Translations under genes and position numbers: made by a program | Shown: piece after piece, positions 1-8,016 of the stretch | How the letters are laid out: every line of letters starts with the position of its first letter | Numbering within the stretch: position 1 is the first letter of the stretch | The notes under the pieces: model-generated | What the model saw: only the letters and a program-made list of their open reading frames with translations | Databases searched by the model: none | Told to the model about the DNA's origin: nothing | Origin: a virus | Direction: 5' to 3' (one strand) | Virus record (IMG/VR): IMGVR_UViG_3300010413_000015 | Span: 1-64,000 of that record | Length of the DNA: 64,000 nt

Positions 1-1
1 G

Positions 2-217
2 GGAAGCGAGAGCTCCGGGCGCAAGGAGTCGGATGACAAGCGCCTAATATTGTGGCAGCTCATCAGCTACCGTCATGGGGAAGATTTGCCGACGTTCATC
101 ACGTCAAACATTGGGCCCGATGGTTTGCGCCAGCGTTTTGAGACGCGCATTGTGGACCGCATCGAGGAGATGTCGTTTACCTCCAGGATTGCTGGTCAGA
201 ATCTGAGGGGATTGTGA
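2..217 (+). CDS. DnaC/IstB-like helicase loader ATPase, C-terminal part only
   Basis: The open frame enters from the left edge and stops at TGA 215-217, so about 71 C-terminal residues are present. They contain LPTFITSNIGPDGLRQR followed by RIVDRIEEMS and an arginine near the end. This is the sensor-1 (TSN), RxxxRI and sensor-2 arrangement of DnaC/DnaI/IstB-type AAA+ ATPases, which load the replicative helicase. The Walker A and B parts lie outside the window. The stop overlaps the GTG start of the next gene (GTGA). Family assignment is fairly secure from the tail; whether it is a helicase loader or another AAA+ protein of the same clan is inference. Confidence 0.7.
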   Translation, partial: GSESSGRKESDDKRLILWQLISYRHGEDLPTFITSNIGPDGLRQRFETRIVDRIEEMSFTSRIAGQNLRGL

Positions 218-537
218 GCAAGACGCTGAAGAACTTCAACCATTTGGAAGTGGGAAACCTCCAGGATGTCGCAGACCCGTGGGACCGGCTGTTTATTGCC
301 ATGGTTTACCGGTGTCTGCGCGACCTGGAGCCCAGGTACTATCGCGGGCAGGAAGAGTGGAACCTGATATCTATATGGCGAAAGGAGGCCATGGATTTCC
401 TTATGCTCCCTCACTGGGGCAACAAGCTCCGGCTGCGCCCCAGCACAATCAGGCGCATTCGGAAGTTGGCAAAGAAGAGGTATCGACAATGCTCCTACTA
501 CTTCCAGGAAACCCTACGGCTTTCTTACGACACATAG
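214..537 (+). CDS. Hypothetical 107-residue protein
   Basis: A GTG start overlaps the stop of the upstream ATPase fragment by four bases, with AGGGG just before it. The product is rich in Arg, Trp and Tyr, with a very basic C-terminal third (RKLAKKRYRQ). No known family is recognised. Position next to a helicase-loader-like gene suggests a replication or nucleic-acid role, but this is only context. It overlaps the following gene by about 49 bases in another frame, which is common in this tightly packed arm. Confidence 0.6.
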   Translation: MSKTLKNFNHLEVGNLQDVADPWDRLFIAMVYRCLRDLEPRYYRGQEEWNLISIWRKEAMDFLMLPHWGNKLRLRPSTIRRIRKLAKKRYRQCSYYFQETLRLSYDT

Positions 538-1124
538 GAACCTTGAGCCCGGACTACTATGGCCTACTCCTGACACCAAGGAGAACCGCCACAGTGTCCG
601 GGCTTCACGGTCTCAGATATGGGGTGGACAATGAATGCTTTACCAAGCGATTCGAGCCCGAGCGATTCCTTCGAGCGCTGGAACGAATCATTGACGTGCA
701 TGGCACGGGAGATTGCCTCTTTGTCGTTGCTCCCGATGTCGTGGGTAACGCCCAGCAGACCCTCAACTGCTTTGGAGACTGGTCTGAGAGGATTCGCGCT
801 CTCGGGTTTCCAGTTGCTCTTGCAGGACAGGATGGCATGGAGCATCTGGCTGTACCATGGGAACAAATGGATGCTCTCTTTGTGGGGGGCACAACTAAGT
901 GGAAGCTCGGGCCGCACGCGGCAAGACTTACCCTGGAAGCAAGGGAGAGAGGAAAGTGGACACACTACGGAAGAGTGAACAGCACGTACCGGGCGAGCCG
1001 GCTGAGGGCTCACCCAGACAGCGTCGATGGGACTGCATGGGCAAGGCATCCAGAGCGCTACATATTGCAATGGAGCCGCTGGGTCTCTGCTGGCAAGCCA
1101 TCGTTCGTTGGAAATTTGTTGTAA
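489..1124 (+). CDS. dpdA: DpdA-like (TGT-fold) 7-deazaguanine transglycosylase
   Basis: The 211-residue product has motifs typical of phage proteins related to tRNA-guanine transglycosylase: FVVAPDVVGNAQQTL, ALAGQDGME, PWEQMDALFVGGTTKWKLG, KWTHYGRVNS and DSVDGTA. In TGT-fold enzymes the glycine-rich strand binds the base and an aspartate in the late strand (here DSVDG) is the nucleophile. DpdA members exchange guanine for a 7-deazaguanine in DNA. The ATG at 489 is preferred over longer upstream extensions, whose reading is atypical. The next gene, a VUT-type transporter, overlaps it (TAATG) and supports a deazaguanine pathway. No queC/D/E or folE genes are seen here, so the base would have to be scavenged. 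A tRNA substrate cannot be excluded. Confidence 0.72.
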   Translation: MLLLLPGNPTAFLRHIGTLSPDYYGLLLTPRRTATVSGLHGLRYGVDNECFTKRFEPERFLRALERIIDVHGTGDCLFVVAPDVVGNAQQTLNCFGDWSERIRALGFPVALAGQDGMEHLAVPWEQMDALFVGGTTKWKLGPHAARLTLEARERGKWTHYGRVNSTYRASRLRAHPDSVDGTAWARHPERYILQWSRWVSAGKPSFVGNLL

Positions 1125-1648
1125 TGTACCTCGCTGCCATCGTTGCGGCGAACCTGGGCCTTGCCTGGTTCACCACAGTGTTTGGCACAGAGCCCAAGAC
1201 CCTGGCCATTGCCACTACCTTTAACGCCTTCGCCTGGATTGGGCTGGACCTGACATCTAGGGACAATCTGCACGAGGCATGGCAAGGCAAGCACCTGTGG
1301 TGGAAAATGCTGGTGCTTGTGTACACAGGGTCACTGCTGTCCTATCTGCTAAACCAAGACGCAGGACTGATAGCGGTTGCATCCTTTGTCGCCTTTCTCT
1401 CAGCAGGGGCTACAGACACAGTGGTATACTCTGTAGCCCGGCACTTGGGCTATACAAGATGGGGCCGGGTGCAGGCCAGTAACGCATTCGCAGCGCTAGT
1501 GGACAGCCTTGTGTTTCCCTGGCTAGCCTTCGGGACCGTCAGCCCTGTCGTGGTCCTGCCCATGTTTCTCGCCAAGGTGCTAGGAGGGTGGGCATGGGCC
1601 CTGTTGCTTGTAAGAAGGGCCGGAACGCAAGAGGAAAACCACCCTTGA
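1124..1648 (+). CDS. VUT/YhhQ-family queuosine-precursor transporter
   Basis: This 174-residue membrane protein has about five hydrophobic segments. It carries the family-like core FNAFAWIGLDLTSRDNLHE and, later, AGATDTVVYSV and a short intracellular VQASNAFAALVDSL segment. VUT/YhhQ proteins import the queuosine precursors preQ0 or preQ1. Start choice: ATG 1124 overlaps the upstream stop as TAATG; an in-frame ATG at 1072 would add 17 residues. Tight coupling to the DpdA-like gene fits supply of the base used for DNA (or tRNA) modification. A strong promoter for the next gene lies in its last codons. Confident about the family, inferred for substrate. Confidence 0.8.
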   Translation: MYLAAIVAANLGLAWFTTVFGTEPKTLAIATTFNAFAWIGLDLTSRDNLHEAWQGKHLWWKMLVLVYTGSLLSYLLNQDAGLIAVASFVAFLSAGATDTVVYSVARHLGYTRWGRVQASNAFAALVDSLVFPWLAFGTVSPVVVLPMFLAKVLGGWAWALLLVRRAGTQEENHP

Positions 1649-1673
1649 CATGCGTTCTGGTTTGTGGTAGAAT
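1645..1673 (+). promoter_or_regulatory. Sigma70-type promoter
   Basis: TTGACA at 1645-1650, 17-bp spacer, TAGAAT at 1668-1673. It overlaps the end of the transporter gene and lies 18 bp before the ATG at 1692, which has GGAGGT as ribosome site. The -10 lies in GTGGTAGAAT, a string shared with promoters at 10217-10226 (plus) and 56219-56228 (minus). Confidence 0.85.
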
Positions 1674-1691
1674 GAACCCATCGGAGGTAAC

Positions 1692-2603
1692 ATGAATCCA
1701 ATTGCACAGGCGCTCTACCTGTACGACCGCCACCTAGACCGTGGCGGGGAACCCGTGACCCTGGACAAGCATGGGCCAGACCGGGGGACCGAATGCTTGC
1801 ACCCAAGCTCTCTGCTGCTTTGCGCTCGCAAGGCAGCCTACGACTTCTGGGCAGACGGAGGAAAGCTCAAGGAAGACCTGCCACATCCCAAGGAGCTCCT
1901 GCTAGACTTTCGTGTAGGATATCTGTTTGAGTGGTTTGTGGCGGAGGCCCTTCACTTTGCCAATGCCCTTATTGACTACCAGCCCTCCTTGAAGGTGGGG
2001 GACTGGTGCGGTAGTCCAGACCTAATTGTAGATGCCAACGTCCTAACCGACCAGAAAGATTCACCATGGTTGGTTGACGTCAAGACCGTTCGGTCTGCAG
2101 ACAGCAGTTTCCTGGCCACTCGAAGCAAGTTCCCCAAGGACCACAACTGTGCTCAGGTGGAGAAGTATGCACGAATGTGGGAGGAGCTGTACGGCACCCG
2201 CCCAAGACCCGTGCTGTTCTACGTGTTGCGCGGGACCATGGCATCGGAGCTATTCACCTGGGACATGCACCCTGAGGGCGACCTGTTGCCCATGGCATGG
2301 GTAGAGAATGAGTGGTGGAGCGGGTGGGACAGCTTTTCCGTCGGAAAAGACCGGTGGAACGAGGGCTTTGACCAGCGCATGCTCGAGTATGAGGGACAGC
2401 TGGAGAAGTTCAAGCGTAGCCAGATTCTTCCCCGAAGGCCTTGGCCCACACCTGACACTCACAATTTTCTGTGTGTGAGTGTGAACAAGGACCGTAAGAG
2501 GAAGATGGCAACGCCAAGGTGCCAGTACTTTGCGCAGTGCTGGGGTGTGGATAGTTGCGAGCCGTTCCAAAGTGGAACGTGGGGAAAGGGTTGGTGGGAG
2601 TGA
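1692..2603 (+). CDS. Cas4/RecB-like PD-(D/E)XK nuclease with Fe-S-type cysteines
   Basis: The 303-residue protein has GSPDLIVD (about residue 106) and LVDVKTV (about 127), the D...(D/E)xK catalytic signature, and a later QVEKYARMW resembling motif QhxxY. Cysteines at about 35 and 44 and a C-terminal group (RCQYFAQCW...C) resemble the 4Fe-4S cluster ligands of Cas4 and AddB nucleases. Such phage enzymes act in recombination or DNA processing as 5'-3' exonucleases. It has its own promoter and an optimal ribosome site. There is no CRISPR array in the window, so a CRISPR adaptation role is unlikely. The gene contains one copy of the dispersed 13-bp palindrome, coding for FSVGK. Confidence 0.75.
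   Translation: MNPIAQALYLYDRHLDRGGEPVTLDKHGPDRGTECLHPSSLLLCARKAAYDFWADGGKLKEDLPHPKELLLDFRVGYLFEWFVAEALHFANALIDYQPSLKVGDWCGSPDLIVDANVLTDQKDSPWLVDVKTVRSADSSFLATRSKFPKDHNCAQVEKYARMWEELYGTRPRPVLFYVLRGTMASELFTWDMHPEGDLLPMAWVENEWWSGWDSFSVGKDRWNEGFDQRMLEYEGQLEKFKRSQILPRRPWPTPDTHNFLCVSVNKDRKRKMATPRCQYFAQCWGVDSCEPFQSGTWGKGWWE
2335..2347. repeat. Dispersed palindrome TTTCCGTCGGAAA, copy 1
   Basis: Perfect 13-bp inverted repeat (central T); symmetry extends to 17 bp (2333-2349). It is inside the Cas4-like gene, where it encodes FSVGK. Confidence 0.95.
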
Positions 2604-3013
2604 TGCAAGTAGAAGAGATGGTGGCTGAAGTCAATGCGTTGCGTGGGGAGATTGCCCAACGCAATGCCATGAACCCCTATGCCTACACGCAAATCACCCA
2701 TGCCCGAGACCGTAGGCGACTGGCTCTACTGTGGGCCACAATCGCACCCGTCTTTCCTAGTGGTGAGTCAGGTCGGCAAGAGCGCCTGGAAGTGTTTTCC
2801 CTTCTGTTGGGCCGAAAGTTAGACACCTTCGTGACCAAGGACGGGGACCCATGCAGGAGCAATGGCCTGACCAATGGTGAGCTGCAGGGCATCCTTAACT
2901 GGCTGAATGGAGGGCGATTTGAAGCACTAAAGGTGCTCTCCTCGCTGCGCGATGCGTCAGATGCGTGGAAGCGGTACATTCCAGAACCAAATGTTGTGGA
3001 GGTGACGTGGTGA
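2603..3013 (+). CDS. Hypothetical 136-residue protein
   Basis: ATG at 2603 overlaps the nuclease stop (TGATG) with a GGTGGGAG ribosome site. The N-terminal 20 residues (EEMVAEVNALRGEIAQRN) look helical or coiled coil. The rest is a mixed helical domain with no recognised family. Tight coupling to the Cas4-like nuclease suggests a joint DNA-metabolism operon with the next genes. Confidence 0.7.
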   Translation: MQVEEMVAEVNALRGEIAQRNAMNPYAYTQITHARDRRRLALLWATIAPVFPSGESGRQERLEVFSLLLGRKLDTFVTKDGDPCRSNGLTNGELQGILNWLNGGRFEALKVLSSLRDASDAWKRYIPEPNVVEVTW

Positions 3014-3381
3014 AGAACAAGCATGACCATAAACTGAGCGAGCGGTTGTACCACATGGCCGAGGGGGCTGGAGACACTCAGGCCACACTGCTCCTGATGG
3101 GCGCCGGAAAGCTGATTGAAGTCAGGAAAGATACTGAGTCTTCCCTGGTGCAAAATGCCACCCAGCATCTAGGGGTACTTGCCACCTTTGCATGTGCTTC
3201 TAACCCCGATTTCGTCCATGAGGTTGGTTATGAGTCTGTCTCCCTGGCCTACATGCTGTTACAGATGGACCTGGACTTTCTTAGGGGCCTACTGGGGTGC
3301 ATAGACGGCCTGCTTCTCGTAGCTGCCCTTCAGGAGGAAATGGCCAAAAACAAAGAGGCTGACGAGGACAAGGAATCATGA
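3010..3381 (+). CDS. Hypothetical 123-residue helical protein
   Basis: Starts at GTG 3010, overlapping the upstream stop (GTGA), with GGAGGTG eight bases before. It is predicted to be almost entirely helical, with a hydrophobic C-terminal half (SVSLAYMLLQMDLDFLRGLLG) but no clear membrane span, ending in an acidic-lysine tail. No family recognised. Confidence 0.7.
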   Translation: MKNKHDHKLSERLYHMAEGAGDTQATLLLMGAGKLIEVRKDTESSLVQNATQHLGVLATFACASNPDFVHEVGYESVSLAYMLLQMDLDFLRGLLGCIDGLLLVAALQEEMAKNKEADEDKES

Positions 3382-4151
3382 AAGAAGCCGCAGATGGAGC
3401 AATGTGGCTGGCGAGAACCTGCTCCTCATGCACGAAAGCGCTGTGGGGCTGGCCCGACTACCACGCGGGCGGCAAGAAGCAAATGGGCATCTGCCTGGGC
3501 ATGTGTGACGGCCTGCCGCCCCCTCGTCCGGCCGAGCCCTACCCGGTTCAGGTGACGGATGGAAAACTCTATGGCTACTTGTATCGCAGGGTGAAGCTAC
3601 CCAACAACCGGCTGTTCAGGACATTCTGGATAGGGACACACAAGACTCTCTATGACGTTGCCAAGGGTGGGGAGCTTCTTACAAAGGCACGATACATGGC
3701 CCAGCTCAGTCTAGACCTGGAGAAATCGTTCAAGTACACAGAGGAGGTCCTAAAAACTGCCTGGGAACACTCGCAGGCAGATTGGGACAAAGCCTGCCAC
3801 GAAAAGGCAGCCTGGGAAGAACGGGCAAGGGAGAAGGGATGGAGTGGCAGATTCCACTCCACCCTGCTTGAGGAATCGTCATCTGTCAAGGAGGTCCAGG
3901 AGAAGCGACTGGCAGAGTTAAACGACTTCCTTGAGAACATCGACGCCATCCGGCTTCGGGTGACAACTGAGGCCTCGGAGTTCTACGATGCCTTCAAGCT
4001 CAATTATGACTGGTGGCAGGAGAACTGGCCCAAGTGCCGGACCTGCCATAGGGTCACTACGTGCAATCTGTACGAAGAGGCCAGCCGGCGTGAGACAGTG
4101 GCAAGAAGTGTGGCCAAGGGCGGTCACAGTCTGCACAAGGACAAATCGTGA
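3378..4151 (+). CDS. Hypothetical 257-residue protein with cysteine pairs
   Basis: ATG overlaps the previous stop (ATGA). CSSC near residue 16 and CLGMC near 38 could form a zinc site, and CRTC...C near the C-terminus a second. The middle (about residues 100-210) is rich in charged heptads (LEKSFKYTEEVLKTAWEH) and probably forms coiled coil. Function unknown; the mix of zinc-type cysteines and coiled coil would suit a scaffold or nucleic-acid binding role. Confidence 0.65.
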   Translation: MKEAADGAMWLARTCSSCTKALWGWPDYHAGGKKQMGICLGMCDGLPPPRPAEPYPVQVTDGKLYGYLYRRVKLPNNRLFRTFWIGTHKTLYDVAKGGELLTKARYMAQLSLDLEKSFKYTEEVLKTAWEHSQADWDKACHEKAAWEERAREKGWSGRFHSTLLEESSSVKEVQEKRLAELNDFLENIDAIRLRVTTEASEFYDAFKLNYDWWQENWPKCRTCHRVTTCNLYEEASRRETVARSVAKGGHSLHKDKS

Positions 4152-4375
4152 TGAAGGTAATCAAAACAGAAGACCCAGAAACGTCAGGCATTAGCATCTG
4201 TGACAACTGCGGAGAACGAAAGCCAGGGCGTCCAGTAGAAGGCAAAGATACGTTTACCATGACGAGCCGGGGTTGGTGGTTCCTATGCTACGACTGCTTT
4301 GGGCCTCGTGTGTTTTGGCGTGCAAGCTGGAATAGCACCAAGGTCTATGAATCGCCTGCCAAACAATATGTCTGA
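4151..4375 (+). CDS. Small zinc-finger-like protein (74 residues)
   Basis: ATG 4151 overlaps the previous stop (TGATG); a GTG three bases upstream is an alternative. CDNC and CYDC, about 30 residues apart, form a plausible four-cysteine zinc ribbon. Tryptophan-rich between and after the pairs. No family named. Confidence 0.65.
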   Translation: MKVIKTEDPETSGISICDNCGERKPGRPVEGKDTFTMTSRGWWFLCYDCFGPRVFWRASWNSTKVYESPAKQYV

Positions 4376-4438
4376 TATCATAGGACAACGTAGACAAAGG
4401 TGGTTTTAGCTGAATGAGCATGCGGGAAAGGAGCCAGC

Positions 4439-5248
4439 ATGGGGAAAGAGACAAGGATTGAGTACTGCGATTCTACCATCAATCCAGTGGTAGGTTGTCC
4501 GGGCTGTGAGTTGTTCAGCGAGGATGCAGAGAAGAACCACTGCTACGCCGCAACTTTGGTGAGAAGGTGGGCAGGCTGGACCGGCTGGCCAGAGACGTTC
4601 CTCAAGCCTGCAATGTTTCCGGGCAGGTTGGAGAAGGCCATCGCATGGCCAGACCTCAGGGGCCAACCCCGCCCGGATAAGCCGTGGCTTGACGGGAGGA
4701 GGCGGGTCATCTTCGTCAATGACTTGGGGGACGGCTTTAGTCCAGCGTCTCCGCATCCGGATAAGTGGCTGTTGCCAGAGATGCTTGCTATGCGGGGTAC
4801 TCCCCACGTCTGGCTGTTCCTGAGTAAGTGGCCAGTCCACATGATGCGCTTCTTCGAAAAGTATCCAATGCCCCACAGGGCATGGCTTGGCACAACCATT
4901 ACCGGGCAGAACACGATAAACAGGGTATTTCCCTTGCTGATGGACATTACCTCACTCCCTAACCGGTGGTTGAGCATCGAGCCACTTCTTGGGCCAGTGA
5001 CCCTACCTAAGGAGGCCAAGGGCAAAATTGGGTGGGTCGCAGCAGGTGGAGAATCTGGACACAACGCAAGGCCCACCCATCCTGATTGGGCAAGGTCACT
5101 CCGTGACCAGTGCGCAGACATGGAGATCCCCTTCTTCTGGAAGCAATGGGGAGAATGGCACCCCACTGATGGAAAGGTGGGCCAGGCCCTGTCGGGCAAG
5201 GCCATAGATGGAAAAGAGCATACAGAAATGTTCAAGGAGGCAAAATGA
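4439..5248 (+). CDS. DUF5131 (phage Gp37/Gp68) family protein, radical-SAM-like
   Basis: The 269-residue product opens with RIEYCDSTINPVVGCPGC and a later HCYAATL, the signature of the DUF5131/Gp37-Gp68 family. That family has a radical-SAM-like TIM barrel, with cysteines here at about 9, 19, 22 and 35. Further family-like stretches are VIFVNDLGDGFSP, LFLSKWP and WVAAGGESG, followed by PFFWKQWGEW. The biochemical reaction of the family is not established. AAAGGAG precedes the ATG. The following membrane-protein gene overlaps its end by four bases. Confidence 0.75.
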   Translation: MGKETRIEYCDSTINPVVGCPGCELFSEDAEKNHCYAATLVRRWAGWTGWPETFLKPAMFPGRLEKAIAWPDLRGQPRPDKPWLDGRRRVIFVNDLGDGFSPASPHPDKWLLPEMLAMRGTPHVWLFLSKWPVHMMRFFEKYPMPHRAWLGTTITGQNTINRVFPLLMDITSLPNRWLSIEPLLGPVTLPKEAKGKIGWVAAGGESGHNARPTHPDWARSLRDQCADMEIPFFWKQWGEWHPTDGKVGQALSGKAIDGKEHTEMFKEAK

Positions 5249-5709
5249 GAGAGTGGAGCAGGACAACCGCTGGGCGCATTGTGATTCTGCTGGCAATCCT
5301 GGCCGTGATTGCCCTGGCCTTTGCAGTAGGTGCAAAGGTTGCCCAGCCCTACCATGGGAAGTACGCTGACACCATCATCTATGAGGTTGGCGGAACTCTC
5401 AAGACCGCGAAGCTATTCTGTTATCAGTCTGATTGCAAGTGGCTGATAACCTTCACGGTCAGTGATGTCGTCGTGCTTAAAGAGGGCCTGGGGATTCTGA
5501 ACGAGCCGGTGGTTGGCGCAGACTACACCGTAGATATACGGGACTCCAAGATGAACAACTACGTGGTTACTGCGTACACCGCCGTCACTGAAACCCCCAA
5601 TGTCAAGACCTACGACTACAAAATCTTGAACAAGAATATCCGGGTGGTATTGGCGGAGACCGTCGATACCTCAAGTGGATTGCCGGAGGTTGTGGGGGCA
5701 GTCCGTTAG
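5245..5709 (+). CDS. Single-pass membrane protein (154 residues)
   Basis: One strong N-terminal hydrophobic segment (residues about 12-28, IVILLAILAVIALAFAV) preceded by Arg residues predicts an N-in anchor. The remaining 120 residues are beta-rich and would be outside the membrane. ATGA overlap with the DUF5131 gene. No family recognised. Confidence 0.65.
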   Translation: MREWSRTTAGRIVILLAILAVIALAFAVGAKVAQPYHGKYADTIIYEVGGTLKTAKLFCYQSDCKWLITFTVSDVVVLKEGLGILNEPVVGADYTVDIRDSKMNNYVVTAYTAVTETPNVKTYDYKILNKNIRVVLAETVDTSSGLPEVVGAVR

Positions 5710-5722
5710 ACAGGGAGGCAAC

Positions 5723-6424
5723 ATGCTTATTACGGATGAGGTGCTAGGCAACTTTGCTGCATGTAACGAGGCCAGAACCAAGTTCAGGACACGGTACCCA
5801 CTCGGAATTGACATTGGGGACCTGTGGGGAGAGTGGGAAGTTGCCAGCAAACTGTGGAGGAAACTCCTTGAAGACACCTTCCTGCGTGCCTACATACACT
5901 GGGCTATGCAGGCCGGCCTTCTACCAATTAGAGTCCGAGCCAACCTGAATGGCCTCAGCATGGCCCACGCCGACCTTCGACGGGCCAATATGTCCGGATT
6001 AAACATGGATAAGGTTAACCTAATTGCCGCCGCTCTTGGAGGAACGCTTCTGCATGACTCAAGTCTGAGGAATGCAAAGCTCGTCTGGGCCCAACTGTCT
6101 TACGCGAGGCTTATGGCTGCCGACCTGAGTGGGGCTAGCCTGCATGGGGCCAGCCTGGTCCATGCCGACCTGAGTGGGGTCAGTTTGAAGGGGGCCAGCC
6201 TGGTCCATGCCGACCTAAGCCATGCCGAGCTGTACACGGCCAACCTGAGTGGGGCGGACCTGACCGAGGCCAGGCTGTACGGGGCCAACCTGAATTGGGC
6301 CAACCTGGAGGGGGCTAACCTGGAAGGGGCTAACCTGGTCGGTGCCAACCTGCAGGGGGCCAGGACAGAGGGGGCCAAACTGAAGGGTATCATCCTTACT
6401 GGAGCGCAATCTTATGGGAAATGA
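5723..6424 (+). CDS. Pentapeptide-repeat protein
   Basis: From about residue 75 to the end, the 233-residue protein repeats A(D/N)LxX units ([20 protein letters not shown] and similar), which form a right-handed quadrilateral beta helix. Some members (Qnr, MfpA) mimic DNA and shield gyrase; others have no known role. The first 70 residues are a separate non-repetitive domain. ATG 5723 has GGGAGG before it. A short membrane-protein gene starts inside its 3' end. Confidence 0.85.
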   Translation: MLITDEVLGNFAACNEARTKFRTRYPLGIDIGDLWGEWEVASKLWRKLLEDTFLRAYIHWAMQAGLLPIRVRANLNGLSMAHADLRRANMSGLNMDKVNLIAAALGGTLLHDSSLRNAKLVWAQLSYARLMAADLSGASLHGASLVHADLSGVSLKGASLVHADLSHAELYTANLSGADLTEARLYGANLNWANLEGANLEGANLVGANLQGARTEGAKLKGIILTGAQSYGK

Positions 6425-6581
6425 ACAAGCGGTTCTGGTCACTGAGACAGTTTGTTGGCTGGGCCTTGCGCTTGGCCAGGTCATATCCGCAGCGCTAGGG
6501 ATAAGTGTGTCACTGCCTGGCGTTCTAGTCCTCCTGGTGTGGGGGGGATTCCTTTACTACAGAAAGGAGCGAGTAAGATGA
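6414..6581 (+). CDS. Small membrane protein (55 residues)
   Basis: ATG 6414 lies 11 bases inside the end of the pentapeptide gene, in another frame, with GGAG upstream. The product has one or two hydrophobic stretches (VCWLGLALGQVISAALG and VSLPGVLVLLVWGG) and ends YYRKERVR. Its TGA overlaps the next ATG (ATGA), which supports translation. A holin-like or accessory role is possible but not shown. Confidence 0.55.
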   Translation: MGNEQAVLVTETVCWLGLALGQVISAALGISVSLPGVLVLLVWGGFLYYRKERVR

Positions 6582-6778
6582 GCAAGTCGTGTCGGTGCCC
6601 CATGTGCAACGGAAAGAAGCGCCTGAAGGTGAAGACCAGCAAGGGGACTCACTCGGTGACATGTGGCACCTGCGGGGGCACTGGCTGGCAGCCTAGCGAG
6701 ACACAGACTTCTGTAAGCCCTCGTGGAGATGACGCTCGACGCCGGCAGAAGAAGCCGACAGATGGGTACGGGAGCTAG
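6578..6778 (+). CDS. DnaJ-type cysteine-rich zinc protein (66 residues)
   Basis: CRCPMCNGKK and CGTCGGTGW are the CxxCxGxx pair of the DnaJ zinc-binding domain. The start overlaps the previous stop. The C-terminal third is basic and disordered. Such tiny phage proteins are of unknown function; they lack the J domain. Confidence 0.7.
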   Translation: MSKSCRCPMCNGKKRLKVKTSKGTHSVTCGTCGGTGWQPSETQTSVSPRGDDARRRQKKPTDGYGS

Positions 6779-6779
6779 C

Positions 6780-7115
6780 ATGGACGAGCGAGAGCGTACC
6801 ATCCTTGACTACTTCTTCGTCGGGCTGGGCATCATCATGGCCTTAGCCATAGTCGGGCTGCTGGTATCGTGTGCCGCCAGTCAGGAGGAGGTGCTGTCTG
6901 ATATGGATGGGTCTGGACTTGAGGGCGTGGCATGCAAGACCCTGAACCTGGTAGACGAGGGGGGTTACATCACGAAAGTTCTGCGATGTGTAGACCCCGT
7001 TGCTGGGACCCTCATCTACCTGTGGAACGGGTACGAGAAGGGGGGCCTTGGGGTCCTCTCACTGACAACATCGCTCCGGTGGCCTGCCCGGGACAAACTC
7101 TTGGAGGGGAAATGA
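6780..7115 (+). CDS. Membrane-anchored protein (111 residues)
   Basis: ATG 6780 gives an N-terminus DERERTILDYFFVGLGIIMALAIVGLLVSCAAS. The hydrophobic run ends in LVSCAAS, which could be read as a lipobox-like end, but the 14 residues before the hydrophobic core are acidic, so a plain anchor is more likely. The soluble part contains one further cysteine pair. Overlaps the next gene by four bases. Confidence 0.6.
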   Translation: MDERERTILDYFFVGLGIIMALAIVGLLVSCAASQEEVLSDMDGSGLEGVACKTLNLVDEGGYITKVLRCVDPVAGTLIYLWNGYEKGGLGVLSLTTSLRWPARDKLLEGK

Positions 7116-7426
7116 ATACAGGCAAGGCAAATACGAACGATATCCGCATTATCCACTACTGGCCCGGGCGAGCCTGGAAGGGGCACTGCCCTATTCCGGC
7201 GAACCTCGTGCGCGAAGCCGACCGCATGGGCAGCGAGCGACTGACCGTTGCGGTGCGCTCTGTTGTATCTCCCGGTGGCTACATGACCCTGGAGGCCGGC
7301 GCGGCGTACTGCCGGCATGGCGAGCAGAAGCGCCTCAGCGTGGACTTCGGGCGCAAGCTGGCAACAGCCCGGCTGCTGCGGGATAGCGAAGAGGTGGCAC
7401 GTCTGCTGAAATCTCTGGAGGAATAA
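7112..7426 (+). CDS. Hypothetical 104-residue protein
   Basis: ATG at 7112 overlaps the upstream stop (ATGA) after GGAGGGG. Mixed alpha-beta composition with a charged C-terminal helix (ARLLRDSEEVARLLKSLEE). No family recognised. Confidence 0.65.
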   Translation: MNTGKANTNDIRIIHYWPGRAWKGHCPIPANLVREADRMGSERLTVAVRSVVSPGGYMTLEAGAAYCRHGEQKRLSVDFGRKLATARLLRDSEEVARLLKSLEE

Positions 7427-7427
7427 C

Positions 7428-7673
7428 ATGCCATTAGATGTTCACCCGACTGAGGCAATAGACAAGCTGACCCACTTGTGCTACACAGGGCGGTCTGTTG
7501 TCGAGGCCCTGGTCAGTGCTCTTGACAATATAACACCTACCTTCTGGGAAGAGCTTCTTTCCGATGAGCTTGTGCATAGGGTGAAAGATTACCTCCACAG
7601 CGTGGGTTCCGAGCACTATGCCCTTGAAGGGTGGGGGGATGAGCCGCCAGAGCCGACAATCAACTTGGGCTGA
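7428..7673 (+). CDS. Hypothetical 81-residue acidic helical protein
   Basis: GGAGGAATAAC precedes the ATG. Mostly helical and acidic, ending in a proline-glutamate rich tail (GDEPPEPT). The following HNH gene starts within its 3' end. No family recognised. Confidence 0.65.
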   Translation: MPLDVHPTEAIDKLTHLCYTGRSVVEALVSALDNITPTFWEELLSDELVHRVKDYLHSVGSEHYALEGWGDEPPEPTINLG

Positions 7674-8016
7674 GAAGTACCGTACCAAACGAAAGCAGAA
7701 TAACCAGGGACAACGGTGTCCCGGTAAGTGTGGTAGGAAACCAACGCAATCACACCACCTATGGGCCCGGCGCCCAGACTGCCTGGAACTGCAGCACCCC
7801 ATCAACATTGTGCAGGCATGTCCTCAATGCCACATGGAGGAGGGGGAAGAGTTCCAGGTCCGGGCCGCGCTCATGAAGCTGTGGGAGTACAAGCCTGACG
7901 TAATAGAGACGTACATCCTGACACTGCCAGGCCGAGCCCAGCGAGGGCTTCCCTCCCACTACCTGCAGGCGTTGAAGCTGTACAATGAGCGAAAGCGGCC
8001 CTTTGAGGACTACTAG
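7639..8016 (+). CDS. HNH-type endonuclease-like protein (125 residues)
   Basis: ATG 7639, after a GGGGGG ribosome site, lies 35 bases inside the previous gene. The protein has CPGKCGRKPTQSHHLW, then NIVQACPQCHMEE. This is the pattern of phage HNH proteins: a zinc-binding CxxxC...CxxC frame, the HH pair and the central NIV-type asparagine. The C-terminal half is helical. Phage HNH proteins next to packaging genes assist terminase; this one is in the early arm, so a homing or nicking role is equally possible. Confidence 0.7.
   Translation: MSRQSRQSTWAEKYRTKRKQNNQGQRCPGKCGRKPTQSHHLWARRPDCLELQHPINIVQACPQCHMEEGEEFQVRAALMKLWEYKPDVIETYILTLPGRAQRGLPSHYLQALKLYNERKRPFEDY

Noticed and set aside
279-488. 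N-terminal 70-residue extension of the DpdA-like protein
   Set aside because: It is read entirely within the better supported 107-residue gene, and similarity to the family begins only after ATG 489.
1692-2603. CRISPR-associated Cas4 in a CRISPR system
   Set aside because: No repeat array, Cas1 or Cas2 is present; phage Cas4-like nucleases in recombination operons are common.
4543-5355. 270-codon minus-strand frame opposite the DUF5131 gene
   Set aside because: The plus-strand frame has clear family motifs and tight coupling to neighbours; the complement has none.
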